In this document: in pieces, positions 1 to 8,682 of the stretch
Layout of the letters: every line of letters begins with the position of its first letter
How positions within the stretch are numbered: the first letter of the stretch is position 1
Source: Chloroflexota bacterium
GTDB taxonomy: Bacteria > Chloroflexota > Anaerolineae > Aggregatilineales > Phototrophicaceae
NCBI GenBank assembly: GCA_011523705.1
Contig: WTGC01000019.1
Location: 1 to 48,536, forward strand
DNA length: 48,536 nucleotides
Direction: 5' to 3'
Translations under genes and position numbers: made by a program
Notes under the pieces: model-generated
What the model saw: only the letters and a program-made list of their open reading frames with translations
Databases searched by the model: none
Told to the model about the DNA's origin: nothing

Positions 1-251
1 ATCGCACGGTCGAGGAAGTCTGGTATTTCCTGGCTGGGGAAGGGCAGGTCTGGCGGAAGCAAGGGGAGGATGAACTGGTGCTGGATGTGCGGCCGGGCGT
101 CAGCCTGACGATTCCCTTGGGGACGCGGTTTCAGTTTCGCAATACGGGCGCTGTCCCGCTCGAGTTCATCATCGCGACGGCGCCGCCCTGGCCTGGCGCG
201 GATGAGGCGGTGACCCTTGATGCTGGGCGGTGGACACCGATAATCAATTGA
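1..251 (+). CDS. Cupin-domain protein, 3' end only
   Basis: The window opens inside this gene; the reading frame starts at base 3 and gives 82 residues before TGA at 249-251. The translation contains EEVWYFLAGEGQVWRK, then a proline/glycine turn (RPGVSLTIPLGTRFQFRN) and PPWPG near the end. This is the pattern of a small single-domain cupin: glutamate-containing first motif, then the second beta-barrel motif. Many cupins of this type bind a metal and act on small molecules or sense sugars, but the metal-binding histidines of the first motif would lie upstream of the window, so no activity can be assigned. The next gene starts 12 bases downstream on the same strand, so the two may be co-transcribed. 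Confidence 0.75.
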   Translation, partial: RTVEEVWYFLAGEGQVWRKQGEDELVLDVRPGVSLTIPLGTRFQFRNTGAVPLEFIIATAPPWPGADEAVTLDAGRWTPIIN

Positions 252-263
252 GGACCAGCGTAG

Positions 264-1931
264 ATGGATTTCCCGGCTGAGTCGTACGGGCGCATGGCAG
301 CCGCCATCCTGTACGTCTCGGTTATGCTAATAGCCTTCCGTTGGCTGATCCCACGTTTGTCACCAGCCGGCAAGGCTTTGGCGAGTGTGATGCTGGCGGC
401 GCAGGCATTGGTGGCTGGCGCAGCACTCTTCATTGAGTTTTCTTCGGAATTGGAAATCTGGCTGTTTCACCTAAACCGTGAACGGAATATCCCAGCCGTA
501 TTGTCATCGTTGCAGATGGCATTGGTTGGATTTGTCGCGCTGCTGATCGCTTGGAAGCTAAAGCGCCAACAGACTTGGCGCCTGCTTTACTATGTCGGGC
601 TCGGCATTCTCTTCCTCTATTTGGCTTACGATGAATACTTTGCGCTGCACGAGTACTTGAGCAACTGGAAAATCATCTACGGATCAATCGGAGCCTTGGC
701 AACCCTGGCGACGCTGCTGGTAGCGTGGCGTTCGCCCAGGAACACTTGGAAGTGGTATGCAATCCTGGTGATTGGTCTGGCGATGAGCGCGGCAGGCGCG
801 ATGTTTGTGCAACCATTTCGAGGTCCTGATGTGTGCGCCAGTCTGGTCTTCTGGACCGGAGAAGAATGCATGCTTTTCGACCTGGAAGAATCCCTCGAGC
901 TGCTGGGAATCTGGCTTGTGCTTGTCGCTGTGCTCGGGCAGCTTTGGGCGCCGCCGCCGCCGTCAATTCACTACCATATCGCGGCTTACGCGTTTTCAGC
1001 CCTTTGGCTAGTTTTTCTCTATGATGCGGATGCTTTTCCGCCCTTTGAAAGCTATCCAGCCCATGCGAACATCAAGGCGGCGCAGATAGAGTTTGAATCG
1101 GGCGTTCGGCTGCATGGTTACCATATGGGAACGCAACAAAACTCTGTCCATTTATTTCTGTCGCCGGGGAGCTTTGATTTTGGCGGGCGCGGCTTTACCA
1201 AGCTGGGTTATTCTGTTGACCTTGTTGACCAGGTCAGCGGGCTCTCGGTCTTGAGCCGCAAGAAATATGTACATCGTCAATTTTGGGTCGTGACAGGTTC
1301 ACGTTACCGGCCCATTTATCGGCAATGGATTGACCTGGATCGCCCGTCTACGCTGCCGGTCAACCACGCATACTGGATCATCTTGACGCTGTGGCGAGAG
1401 AACGGCGACATATTTCGTCGCCAGAAGATCGTGTCCAGCGATCAAGAATTGCTCAATGACACGCAGGTCATCTTGGCTGAATTGGTAGTGCCGTCATTTT
1501 CCTCCACCGTTTCCTCTGCCTTAAATCCACTGGCTAAATTTGACAACGGATTCATTCTGGACGCTTTCGAAGCGCCTGAACGCGCCGTCGCGGGCCGAAT
1601 CCTGTCCATCAACTTCAGCTGGCGCAGCCAAGAGGCAGGCAGCGAGGATGTCAAGCAGTTTCTACATTTCTTTCACGAAGAGAGCGGCGAATTTTGGGTC
1701 CATGATCAACAGCCGCTGGGAGCGCGTCTGCCGGCGCGTTTGTGGTACGCCGGCTTGGCCGATAGCGAAACGTGGCAAGTGCCGCTGCCAGCGGATCTTG
1801 ATCAAGGGCGCTACCATGTGTTTACTGGATTGTATCGCTCACGTGATCTGGAGCGAGTTCCGGCTCAAAGCGCTGAAGGCTTTGATTTCACCAATGCTCG
1901 CGTGCCGCTGGGCAGCTTGGTTATCGAGTAA
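264..1931 (+). CDS. Polytopic membrane protein with DEYxxLHE motif and C-terminal beta-rich domains
   Basis: A 555-residue protein of unknown function. Residues about 10-255 look like eight membrane segments with short loops. Two polar motifs sit in or next to the membrane: DEYFALHE at residues 123-130 and LEESLELLG at 207-215, both kept in the paralogue starting at 2121. Buried acidic residues and a histidine suggest a metal site, proton path or lipid/carbohydrate chemistry, but this is inference. Residues about 270-405 form a beta-rich domain also shared with the paralogue. Residues about 420-555 form a second beta-sandwich-like domain, ending in a pattern (LPADLDQGRYHVFTGLY) that I associate with the tails of Chloroflexota dolichyl-phosphate mannosyltransferase-like proteins. 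The ATG is 12 bases after the cupin stop; the upstream GAGGA is a weak ribosome site. Confidence 0.8.
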   Translation: MDFPAESYGRMAAAILYVSVMLIAFRWLIPRLSPAGKALASVMLAAQALVAGAALFIEFSSELEIWLFHLNRERNIPAVLSSLQMALVGFVALLIAWKLKRQQTWRLLYYVGLGILFLYLAYDEYFALHEYLSNWKIIYGSIGALATLATLLVAWRSPRNTWKWYAILVIGLAMSAAGAMFVQPFRGPDVCASLVFWTGEECMLFDLEESLELLGIWLVLVAVLGQLWAPPPPSIHYHIAAYAFSALWLVFLYDADAFPPFESYPAHANIKAAQIEFESGVRLHGYHMGTQQNSVHLFLSPGSFDFGGRGFTKLGYSVDLVDQVSGLSVLSRKKYVHRQFWVVTGSRYRPIYRQWIDLDRPSTLPVNHAYWIILTLWRENGDIFRRQKIVSSDQELLNDTQVILAELVVPSFSSTVSSALNPLAKFDNGFILDAFEAPERAVAGRILSINFSWRSQEAGSEDVKQFLHFFHEESGEFWVHDQQPLGARLPARLWYAGLADSETWQVPLPADLDQGRYHVFTGLYRSRDLERVPAQSAEGFDFTNARVPLGSLVIE

Positions 1932-2120
1932 ATGCGGACTTGTCGTGTCGTCAACTGGAGCATAACTCGGCTGGATACCGACTTCTCGAGGGTGGCGGGC
2001 TGATTCCGATAGAATGATCCAGTTGCTCTGACCTTGGGGTGGTGGACATGGACTGAGTAGTAACGAGCCATCCATTCTACGCCTTGCAAGCGCGCGAATT
2101 AAATGAGGTAAAGATCGGCT

Positions 2121-3359
2121 TTGGAAAACACCCCTCACGTAATTTCAGCCGAATTAGTGAACCGCATCTTTGTCTTCGCGCTGGCGTTGCCAATATGTCT
2201 TTTCGCTTACGGGCGGCTAATTCCCCGTCTGTCGCCAATCTCAAAGATCTTAGCAAGCATCGCTCTTTTGGCGCAGGGACTGGCGGCCGGTTTTGCGCTC
2301 GGCTTGCTGCCGCTTCAGAGCAACATGTATTGGCTATGGGATCTTCAGCGGGAATACAACATCCCCAGCACACTTGCGTCGACGCAACTGGCGCTTGTCG
2401 GGAGTCTGGCGTTGGGGGCCGCCTGGCTGCTTCGGGAGCGTACAACCTGGCAGAGTCTTTACTTGGCCGCGGCCGGTATCATATTCCTTTTCATGGCTCT
2501 GGATGAATATTATGCCCTGCACGAACAAATACAGAATTGGAAAAGATACTATTTGGCGCTCGGCGCGATGCTAGTCGTTACAGCGCTTCTTGTGGCGATG
2601 CGCTCCCCTCGTCGCGCATGGATTTGGTATTTCTGCTTTGCCATTGGTCTAGCCATTGCCGGTTCGGGCGCCGTTTTCATCGAACTCTTGCCCGTCAGCT
2701 GCGGCGCCATGGGGATCCTGCATCTAGAAGGATGTATAAACTTTGCCCTTTGGGAAGAGTCCTTAGAGTTTCTTGGCGTTTGGCTGGCTATGCTTGCGAT
2801 ATTGGGCATCTTCACTGACGCGCTGCCGACGCCGAAAACACGAATCCGGCACCTTCTCATAGTGGCCCCGGTTGTCTGGCTACTGTCGCTCGCTCTGAAC
2901 TCCCTCATCCCCCAGCTCGAAAGCCAGCTTCTGGCTCAGCCCGCTGCCATCGAGTATGAGATGAGCGTGCGACTTCGTGGTTATCAGATTGACAGCGCGG
3001 CCGGGCAGGTTCGCCTCTACATTGCTTCCAAGCGCGGGAAACTCGAGGGGCTGGGTTATACGCTGGATCTACTGGACCCGGAAAGCGGCGAGGTGCTGGC
3101 CAGCCACAGCCAACGGGCGGCGCCCCACAGCCGATACTGGATGCTGGAACCGGGCGCTTTGCTGCTTTATCCGCAATGGTCGCAGCTAGAACTGCCGGCT
3201 CTCCCCCCACCGCCTCGGGCATTTTGGCTTGTCCTGACCTTGTGGCACACGGCGGCGGAAACCCGGGCGCCCCTGCCTGTCCTCTCCAGCGATCATCAGT
3301 TGCTTAGCGACACAGAGGTTTTATTGGCTGAATACGTCGCGCCCCCTGTTTCCCCCTAG
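2121..3359 (+). CDS. Shorter paralogue of the DEYxxLHE membrane protein
   Basis: A 412-residue protein colinear with the N-terminal three quarters of the gene before it. It has about eight membrane segments in residues 12-260, DEYYALHE at 128-135 and WEESLEFLG at 211-219, then one beta-rich soluble domain (about 265-410). It lacks the last beta-sandwich domain of the longer paralogue. I start it at TTG 2121 because GAGGTA lies ten bases upstream and because the first residues then lead straight into the membrane part. Function unknown. Tandem paralogues with the same intramembrane acidic and histidine residues but different extracellular or periplasmic tails suggest the same chemistry with different partners. 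The 190-base gap before it shows no convincing promoter. Confidence 0.78.
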   Translation: MENTPHVISAELVNRIFVFALALPICLFAYGRLIPRLSPISKILASIALLAQGLAAGFALGLLPLQSNMYWLWDLQREYNIPSTLASTQLALVGSLALGAAWLLRERTTWQSLYLAAAGIIFLFMALDEYYALHEQIQNWKRYYLALGAMLVVTALLVAMRSPRRAWIWYFCFAIGLAIAGSGAVFIELLPVSCGAMGILHLEGCINFALWEESLEFLGVWLAMLAILGIFTDALPTPKTRIRHLLIVAPVVWLLSLALNSLIPQLESQLLAQPAAIEYEMSVRLRGYQIDSAAGQVRLYIASKRGKLEGLGYTLDLLDPESGEVLASHSQRAAPHSRYWMLEPGALLLYPQWSQLELPALPPPPRAFWLVLTLWHTAAETRAPLPVLSSDHQLLSDTEVLLAEYVAPPVSP

Positions 3360-3407
3360 CGGGCGCTGGATACGTAAGGGAGGCAAGCCCGCGCTTTGGT
3401 CGCGAAA

Positions 3408-3440
3408 CGAGAAGCGCAGGCCCCAGTCCCGCGCTTCTCG
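3408..3440. terminator. Hairpin between convergent genes
   Basis: A perfect 10-base inverted repeat, CGAGAAGCGC at 3408-3417 and GCGCTTCTCG at 3431-3440, with a 13-base loop, lies between the membrane protein gene ending at 3359 and the convergent gene ending at 3463. No T-run follows on either strand, so it may be a bidirectional terminator or only an RNA end-stabilising hairpin. Confidence 0.5.
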
Positions 3441-3462
3441 CCGCTGAAAGCGGGGGTTGGAA

Positions 3463-4248
3463 TTAGGATTCTTCGCTTTCGCCGAGAGCTTCTATGCTGC
3501 CGTCTTCGGTCGCTGGCTGGCTGCTGTCATAGCTGCCCCGGAAGCTGAAGAACGCGCCATGACGCGGGCGCCATTTCCGCCAGCGCCGCGAGCTGTCGCT
3601 GAAGTCGGCCTCGAAGGCTTCGACTAGCGCCTCTTCAAATCGCTCAATGCGGGCGGCCGCCGTATCGTTGATGCCTTCCGTCGCTCGCTCCACCAGTGCC
3701 GACACCGTAGCCGCGATATCGCCGTCATTGGCTTCGATCAAGTCGGCAAGCGTCGCCCCTTGCAAGAGGGCGGTATTTAGTTGCGCTACGCTCAAGCCCG
3801 TCGCTGCGGAAATCGTCTCGTCCATTCCCCAGGCGCCGAATTGTTCGCGCACGGGATTGCGCCGCCGCCACCAGGGGAAGAGCCGGCGGTGGCTCTGCTC
3901 CAACGCCTCATTGAAGCCCGCTTCCAAGCCAGCAATGGTCTCCTCGGCGCGCGCATGGATCGCCTCGGCCGCTTGCGCCACCAGCGACGTGATGACGCTC
4001 TCGACATCGCCGTCATTGGCCACGATCAATTCGCTGATGCTGCTGCCGTCCTGCAGCGCCGCCTGCAAGTCCTCGCCTTGCAAGCCGGTCGCTTCCTGGA
4101 CGATGGGGTCGGCCAGCAAGACGCTGGGACCGCTGTGCCAATAACCGGCAATAGCGTAACCTTGGGGTCTGGCTTCATCGCCAGCGCTCACGCCGGCGGT
4201 CAACAGCGCGAGCAATGCCAGAATTAGGGTGAATCGTTTGAGCGTCAT
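3463..4248 (-). CDS. Secreted protein with a duplicated helical domain
   Basis: 261 residues. I start at ATG 4248 and not further upstream because GAGGAG lies eight bases before it and because this start gives a clean signal peptide (residues 1-22, ending VSA). Two copies of a helical unit follow, about residues 46-117 and 140-211. Each has the pattern ATGL, then AL-x-x-G-x-(S/T)-(I/L)-x-(D/E)-L-I-x-ANDGD, then a long alanine- and glutamate-rich helix. The linker is very basic (RRLFPWWRRR at 121-130), and so is RRWRKWRPRH at 221-230. Such a unit is common in small secreted proteins of Actinobacteria and Chloroflexota, usually without known function. No catalytic motif is visible. Two basic/tryptophan-rich stretches outside the membrane could bind polyanions or the cell surface; this is inference. 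Confidence 0.75.
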   Translation of the reverse strand: MTLKRFTLILALLALLTAGVSAGDEARPQGYAIAGYWHSGPSVLLADPIVQEATGLQGEDLQAALQDGSSISELIVANDGDVESVITSLVAQAAEAIHARAEETIAGLEAGFNEALEQSHRRLFPWWRRRNPVREQFGAWGMDETISAATGLSVAQLNTALLQGATLADLIEANDGDIAATVSALVERATEGINDTAAARIERFEEALVEAFEADFSDSSRRWRKWRPRHGAFFSFRGSYDSSQPATEDGSIEALGESEES

Positions 4249-4430
4249 TTTGGAACTCCTCCTCAACGTTCTGAAATGAGGACGCTGGATTGCGCCCACA
4301 GACGAACAGCATTATTGAGGAGGCTTGTTGCCGGAGTTTTGCGTCGATGTAAATTGTGTGTGAAGTTGTGCCGAATCGGATGCCGCTGGAATGGCAGCGC
4401 AAATTGCCTGACGTTCGCGGCGTGGTTGGG

Positions 4431-5816
4431 CTAGGCTCGATTCTGCCCAACCACATCGATAAACTTGATCGTCGCCTGAATCCCGTTGTAGAAATTCTGC
4501 AAGTAGATATTCTCGTTGGGACCGTGCGCGCGGCCGCTCTTCAGCCCGTAACTCATAATCACCACTTCTTTCGCCACCTTCATACACTCGAAGGTGATGG
4601 GCACGCTGCCGCCGGCGCGTTCGAATACCGGCTCGACGCCCCAGGCGTAGGCGTAGGCTTCAGCGGCCGATTTCATGGCTAAGCCGTCAACGTCCAGCAG
4701 AACGGCTTCGGCGCCCATGCCGCCGAACTGGAAGTCGATGTTCACGGTTTTGGGCGCGATGCTCTTGATGCGCGCGACGACGCATTCAAGCACGCGCGCT
4801 GGATCCTGGCGCGGCACCAGGCGGCAGGTGATCTTGGCGAAGGCGCGCGCGGGCAGCACCGTCTTCATGCCGTCGCCGGTATAACCGCCGTGAATGCCAT
4901 TGATCTCGAGGGTCGGGCGTGCGCCTAGCCGCTCGGGCAATATGTAATCCGGCTCGCCCCAAAGCGCCGGCGCGCTCACGACTGTATCCCATTCCGCTTG
5001 CAGAAATGGTTCGACTTGTTGAAGTAGTGCGCGGTCTTGCGCCGTCAATGCTGCCACATCATCATAGAAGCCGGGCACGGCTACAGCGCCGTTTTCATCG
5101 TGCAGCTGCGCCAGAAGCTCGCACAGCGCTTGAATCGGGTTGTGCACAGAGCCGCCCCAATGCCCACTGTGCAGATCGCTGACGGGCGAAGAGACGTGCA
5201 ATTCCAGGGCGGTGACCCCGCGCAACCCATAGGTCAGGCTCGGCTGATCGGGCGCCAGAATCGCGCCGTCGGAGATCATGGCGATATCAGCCGCCAGCCG
5301 CTCCGGATGCGCCGCAATGAAGGCGTTGATATTCTCGGAGCCAGATTCCTCCTCGCCTTCCAGCACGACTTTGATGTTCACCTGTGGTTTGGCGTCGCTC
5401 GCCAGCCAGGATTCCACCGCCTTCAAGTTCGACATGACATGCAGCTTGCTATCGACGGCGCCGCGACAATACAGGCGTCCTTCTTTGATCGTCGGTTCGA
5501 ATGGTTCAGTGTCCCAGCCGTCGGCGACCTCGGCTGGCTGCACATCATAATGGCAATAGATCAGGATCGTTGGCGCGCCCTCGCCGGCGCCATTCCATTC
5601 GCCTAGCACCAGCGGGCAGCGCCCCTCCGGCATCAGGATCACTTCTGCGCGCTGCATGCCGATGCGCAGCATCATCGCCTTTAGCCACTCGGCGGCGCGC
5701 GTGACATCTTTCGCGTGCTGCGGCTGCGTGCTGATCGTACGGATGCGCAGCAGCTCCTGATACTCGTCGAGAAATCGTTCCTGGTTCGCCTTGGCATATT
5801 GGTATGGGTTGCCCAT
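4431..5816 (-). CDS. M20-family metallopeptidase (dipeptidase-like)
   Basis: 461 residues, the usual length for M20 dipeptidases of the carnosinase/ArgE-DapE group. The di-zinc site can be read directly: H89 and D91 in YCHYDVQPAE, bridging D122 in RGAVDSK, catalytic and ligand glutamates in GEEESGS (residues 154-160), D183 in MISDGA and H431 in RAHGPNE. The dimerisation/lid domain lies in the middle (about 200-320, GLRGVTALELHV onward). It probably cleaves short peptides or N-acyl amino acids in the cytoplasm, as no signal peptide is present. It starts with ATG 5816. The gene stands alone, divergent from the helicase gene at 5980. The exact substrate cannot be read from sequence. Confidence 0.92.
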   Translation of the reverse strand: MGNPYQYAKANQERFLDEYQELLRIRTISTQPQHAKDVTRAAEWLKAMMLRIGMQRAEVILMPEGRCPLVLGEWNGAGEGAPTILIYCHYDVQPAEVADGWDTEPFEPTIKEGRLYCRGAVDSKLHVMSNLKAVESWLASDAKPQVNIKVVLEGEEESGSENINAFIAAHPERLAADIAMISDGAILAPDQPSLTYGLRGVTALELHVSSPVSDLHSGHWGGSVHNPIQALCELLAQLHDENGAVAVPGFYDDVAALTAQDRALLQQVEPFLQAEWDTVVSAPALWGEPDYILPERLGARPTLEINGIHGGYTGDGMKTVLPARAFAKITCRLVPRQDPARVLECVVARIKSIAPKTVNIDFQFGGMGAEAVLLDVDGLAMKSAAEAYAYAWGVEPVFERAGGSVPITFECMKVAKEVVIMSYGLKSGRAHGPNENIYLQNFYNGIQATIKFIDVVGQNRA

Positions 5817-5979
5817 GTCTTGTCCCGTTTATGGTCTCTGTTGGCAGCCGATTCCGTGCATGATACACGATCCGCTTGTGGATTCGTATCCAATACTTGA
5901 ACGACCTAGTATTTTTTGCGATTGTGCTTAACAATGGTAATTCCCCCATTTGTAAACCATCGAGAAAACACTAAACCCT

Positions 5980-7224
5980 ATGTCATTCCACAACCTAGAT
6001 TTGAATAGCGCCTTGCTCCGCGTCGTCAAGCGAGCAGGCTATACCGAGCCGACGCCGATACAAGTCCGCGCCATTCCGCATATCCTGAAGGGACGTGATA
6101 TTATCGGCTGCGCCCATACTGGCAGCGGCAAAACCGCCGCCTTTGCCTTGCCCATCGTGCAAATGCTGGACCCGGTCTCGGGACGGCGGCGTATCCGCGC
6201 TCTGGTGCTGGCGCCGACCCGTGAACTGGCAGCGCAGATTGATGAGGAATTCGGCAAATTCTGCCGCGACACCCCACTCAGACATGTGGCAATCTTCGGC
6301 GGCGTCGGCCAGCAGCCTCAAGTCGATGCGTTGCGGCGCGGCGTCGATATCGTAGTGGCGACGCCGGGCCGACTACAGGATCTGATGAACCAGGGGTACA
6401 TCCGGCTGGATCATGTTGAATTCTTCGTGCTGGATGAAGCCGACCGCATGTTGGATATGGGCTTTATCAACGATGTCAAGCGGATTATCAAGCGACTGCC
6501 AAGAGTGCGCCAGACCATGCTGTTTTCAGCGACTATACCGCCAGCCGTTCAGGACTTGAGCAAAAGCATCCTGACGGAACCAATCAAAGTGGAGGCGAAT
6601 CCGCAAGCGTCAACTGTGGAGAGCATCGCGCAATCTATCTATTTTGTTGAAAGCGGCGATAAACGCGCGCTGCTCAAACATATTCTGCGAGACCCGGCTT
6701 CGGAGCGCGTATTGGTATTCACCCGCACCAAGCATCGCGCCAACAATCTGGCGAAGCAGTTGAACCGCGCCCGCATTCCCGCCGAAGCGATTCATGGCAA
6801 CAAATCGCAGACGGCGCGAACAAACGCCCTTTCCAGATTCAAGTCAGGTCGTACCGCGGTCCTGGTCGCGACCGATATAGCGGCACGGGGCCTGGATATC
6901 GAATCCGTGTCCCACGTCATCAATTTCGATTTGCCCAATATCCCTGAAAGTTACGTGCATCGCATCGGCAGAACCGCGCGAGCTGGCGCATCCGGAATCG
7001 CGTATTCTTTTTGCGATGTCGATGAACGGAAGTATCTGCGCGATATCGAATCCTTAATCCGCCAACCCATCTCGGTCGTTGGCGAGCATCCGTTTGTGTC
7101 CACGGTCAAGCCGCCGCAACGAACGATGGCCGAAGGCAATGCGTCAAACGGAAAGCGCGGTCGGCGAGGACGGCGCTCACGGGTAAACCGCCGTTCTCGC
7201 GTATCGCAGCACCGCGCAAGTTAA
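5980..7224 (+). CDS. DEAD-box RNA helicase (RhlE-like)
   Basis: 414 residues with all core motifs of an ATP-dependent RNA helicase: Q motif (EPTPIQ, 23-28), Walker A AHTGSGKT (45-52), PTRELAAQ (79-86), TPGR, DEAD at 152-155, SAT, then in the second RecA domain [17 protein letters not shown] and [12 protein letters not shown]. It ends in a short arginine/lysine-rich tail ([12 protein letters not shown]) typical of the RhlE/CshA type, which aids RNA binding. It unwinds short RNA duplexes, in ribosome assembly or mRNA decay and often in the cold. It lacks a clear Shine-Dalgarno before ATG 5980 and has an A/T-rich upstream region of about 160 bases shared with the divergent peptidase gene; regulation of that region is not resolved. 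Confidence 0.95.
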   Translation: MSFHNLDLNSALLRVVKRAGYTEPTPIQVRAIPHILKGRDIIGCAHTGSGKTAAFALPIVQMLDPVSGRRRIRALVLAPTRELAAQIDEEFGKFCRDTPLRHVAIFGGVGQQPQVDALRRGVDIVVATPGRLQDLMNQGYIRLDHVEFFVLDEADRMLDMGFINDVKRIIKRLPRVRQTMLFSATIPPAVQDLSKSILTEPIKVEANPQASTVESIAQSIYFVESGDKRALLKHILRDPASERVLVFTRTKHRANNLAKQLNRARIPAEAIHGNKSQTARTNALSRFKSGRTAVLVATDIAARGLDIESVSHVINFDLPNIPESYVHRIGRTARAGASGIAYSFCDVDERKYLRDIESLIRQPISVVGEHPFVSTVKPPQRTMAEGNASNGKRGRRGRRSRVNRRSRVSQHRAS

Positions 7225-7274
7225 GCGGTCCCGGGCATGCAGCCTAGCTCGACTGCGAAGCGGAGAAGCAAGAA

Positions 7275-8672
7275 ATGACCGACTTGCAAAAGCCCAAGGT
7301 CGTCGTCATAGGCGCGGGCAGCCTCTTCTTCGGCCGGCAAGCCATTTGGCAGATGACGCACTCGCCGCACTTGAACAGGGGCACGCTTGCGCTTGTCGAC
7401 AAAGATCCGAAGCGGATTGAAAGGATGGGACGGCTGGCGGAAATGGCGATTGCGGAAGCGGGCGTCGCCTTGCAGATTGAGACCGCCTCCGATTGGCGCG
7501 ATGTCTTGCCCGGCGCAGATTTCGTCGTGCTCAGCTTCGCCGCCGATACCGTGCGGTATCGGGGGCTGGATTGCCAGATCAGCGCAAAATATGGCGTACG
7601 CATGTGCAGCGGCGATACGATTGGTCCCGGCGGCATCTTCCGCGCCATGCGTGAATTGCCCCTAATCATGGATTGCGCCGCCGATATCGAGCGCCTTTGC
7701 CCCGATGCCTGGGTGATCAACTACATCAATCCCAGCACGGTCAACGGCATGGCGATCGCACGATACGCGCCGGCACTCAAGAGCTTTGCCCTCTGCGATT
7801 CGCTGCACATGCCGCATCTCAAGATTCGCTATGCCGAGTACGCCGGTCTCATAAACGATGCATCGGAATGGAATGCCGAACTGGATGCCGACTTTGACCT
7901 GCGCATTGCCGGCGTCAATCACTTCACCTGGATGCTGAAAGCGGAATACCAAGGTCGCGACGTCAGCGCGCCAATCGCTGAGCGCCTGCGCCGCGGCACG
8001 GTGCACAAATCCATGGATGGCGACCTTAGCGCAAAGGCGCTCCACAACGACGCCATCGGCTATCAGCTTTATGAGATCTTCGGCGCCATGCCCGTTTGCG
8101 TATCGCATACCAAGGAGTATGTGCGCTTCTACCAGGGGCATGGCGTACTGCCCGATGAGATTCCACCGCTGCTGATCTGGGAGACGGATACGCGCTATGC
8201 CCGCCATGCCGCCATGTGGCGCCAAGTCGATGACTTCATCAGCGGCGCCAGGCCGATCAGCGAGTTTAAGACGGCGCTTGGTCCCGATCATGCCACCGAC
8301 ATCATCGAGAACATGGTCGGCGGGCATAGTCGTCCGTTTTTCATCAACACCTACAACGGCGGCGCGGTGGAAAATATGGCCGACGACGCCTTCCTGGAAT
8401 TGCTCTGCGATATTGATATGGACGGACCGCGACCGCGCCCGGTTGGCGAGATGCCGCGGGGATTGCGCGGCCTGCAAGAAGTCGTGCTCGATACGCATGA
8501 GCTCACGGCGGAAGCCATTGTCACAGCGGATTATCGCTTGCTGCGGCGCGCGCTGATGACTGACCCGCTGACCAATTCCATCGCCGATGCCGACGCCATC
8601 CTGCGCGAATTGCTGGCGGCCGAGCGCGAGGCGCTGCCCGATCATTGGTATGACGCCGCCGCCGCGTTCTAA
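7275..8672 (+). CDS. Glycoside hydrolase family 4-like NAD-dependent enzyme
   Basis: 465 residues. The N-terminus is a Rossmann fold (VVVIGAGSLFFG, residues 9-20) followed by GH4 signatures: GDTIGPGG (113-120), INPSTVNG (151-158), FALCDSLH (171-178) and AGVNHFTW (212-219). GH4 enzymes cleave alpha- or beta-glycosides by an NAD+-dependent oxidation/elimination mechanism and hold Mn2+ through the cysteine of the C-H-S motif (C174 here) and the histidine of G-x-N-H (H216). Here the motif reads C-D-S instead of C-H-S, so substrate preference may differ from classic alpha-galactosidases or alpha-glucuronidases. GGAG lies upstream of the ATG. The gene ends ten bases from the convergent oxidoreductase gene, and no sugar transporter is adjacent. 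Confidence 0.88.
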   Translation: MTDLQKPKVVVIGAGSLFFGRQAIWQMTHSPHLNRGTLALVDKDPKRIERMGRLAEMAIAEAGVALQIETASDWRDVLPGADFVVLSFAADTVRYRGLDCQISAKYGVRMCSGDTIGPGGIFRAMRELPLIMDCAADIERLCPDAWVINYINPSTVNGMAIARYAPALKSFALCDSLHMPHLKIRYAEYAGLINDASEWNAELDADFDLRIAGVNHFTWMLKAEYQGRDVSAPIAERLRRGTVHKSMDGDLSAKALHNDAIGYQLYEIFGAMPVCVSHTKEYVRFYQGHGVLPDEIPPLLIWETDTRYARHAAMWRQVDDFISGARPISEFKTALGPDHATDIIENMVGGHSRPFFINTYNGGAVENMADDAFLELLCDIDMDGPRPRPVGEMPRGLRGLQEVVLDTHELTAEAIVTADYRLLRRALMTDPLTNSIADADAILRELLAAEREALPDHWYDAAAAF

Positions 8673-8682
8673 GGCCGGGCGA

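Noticed and set aside
1932..2120. Promoter before the second membrane protein
   Set aside because: TAGAAT (about 2008) and TTGTCG (about 1938) occur but no pair has acceptable spacing; left unassigned.
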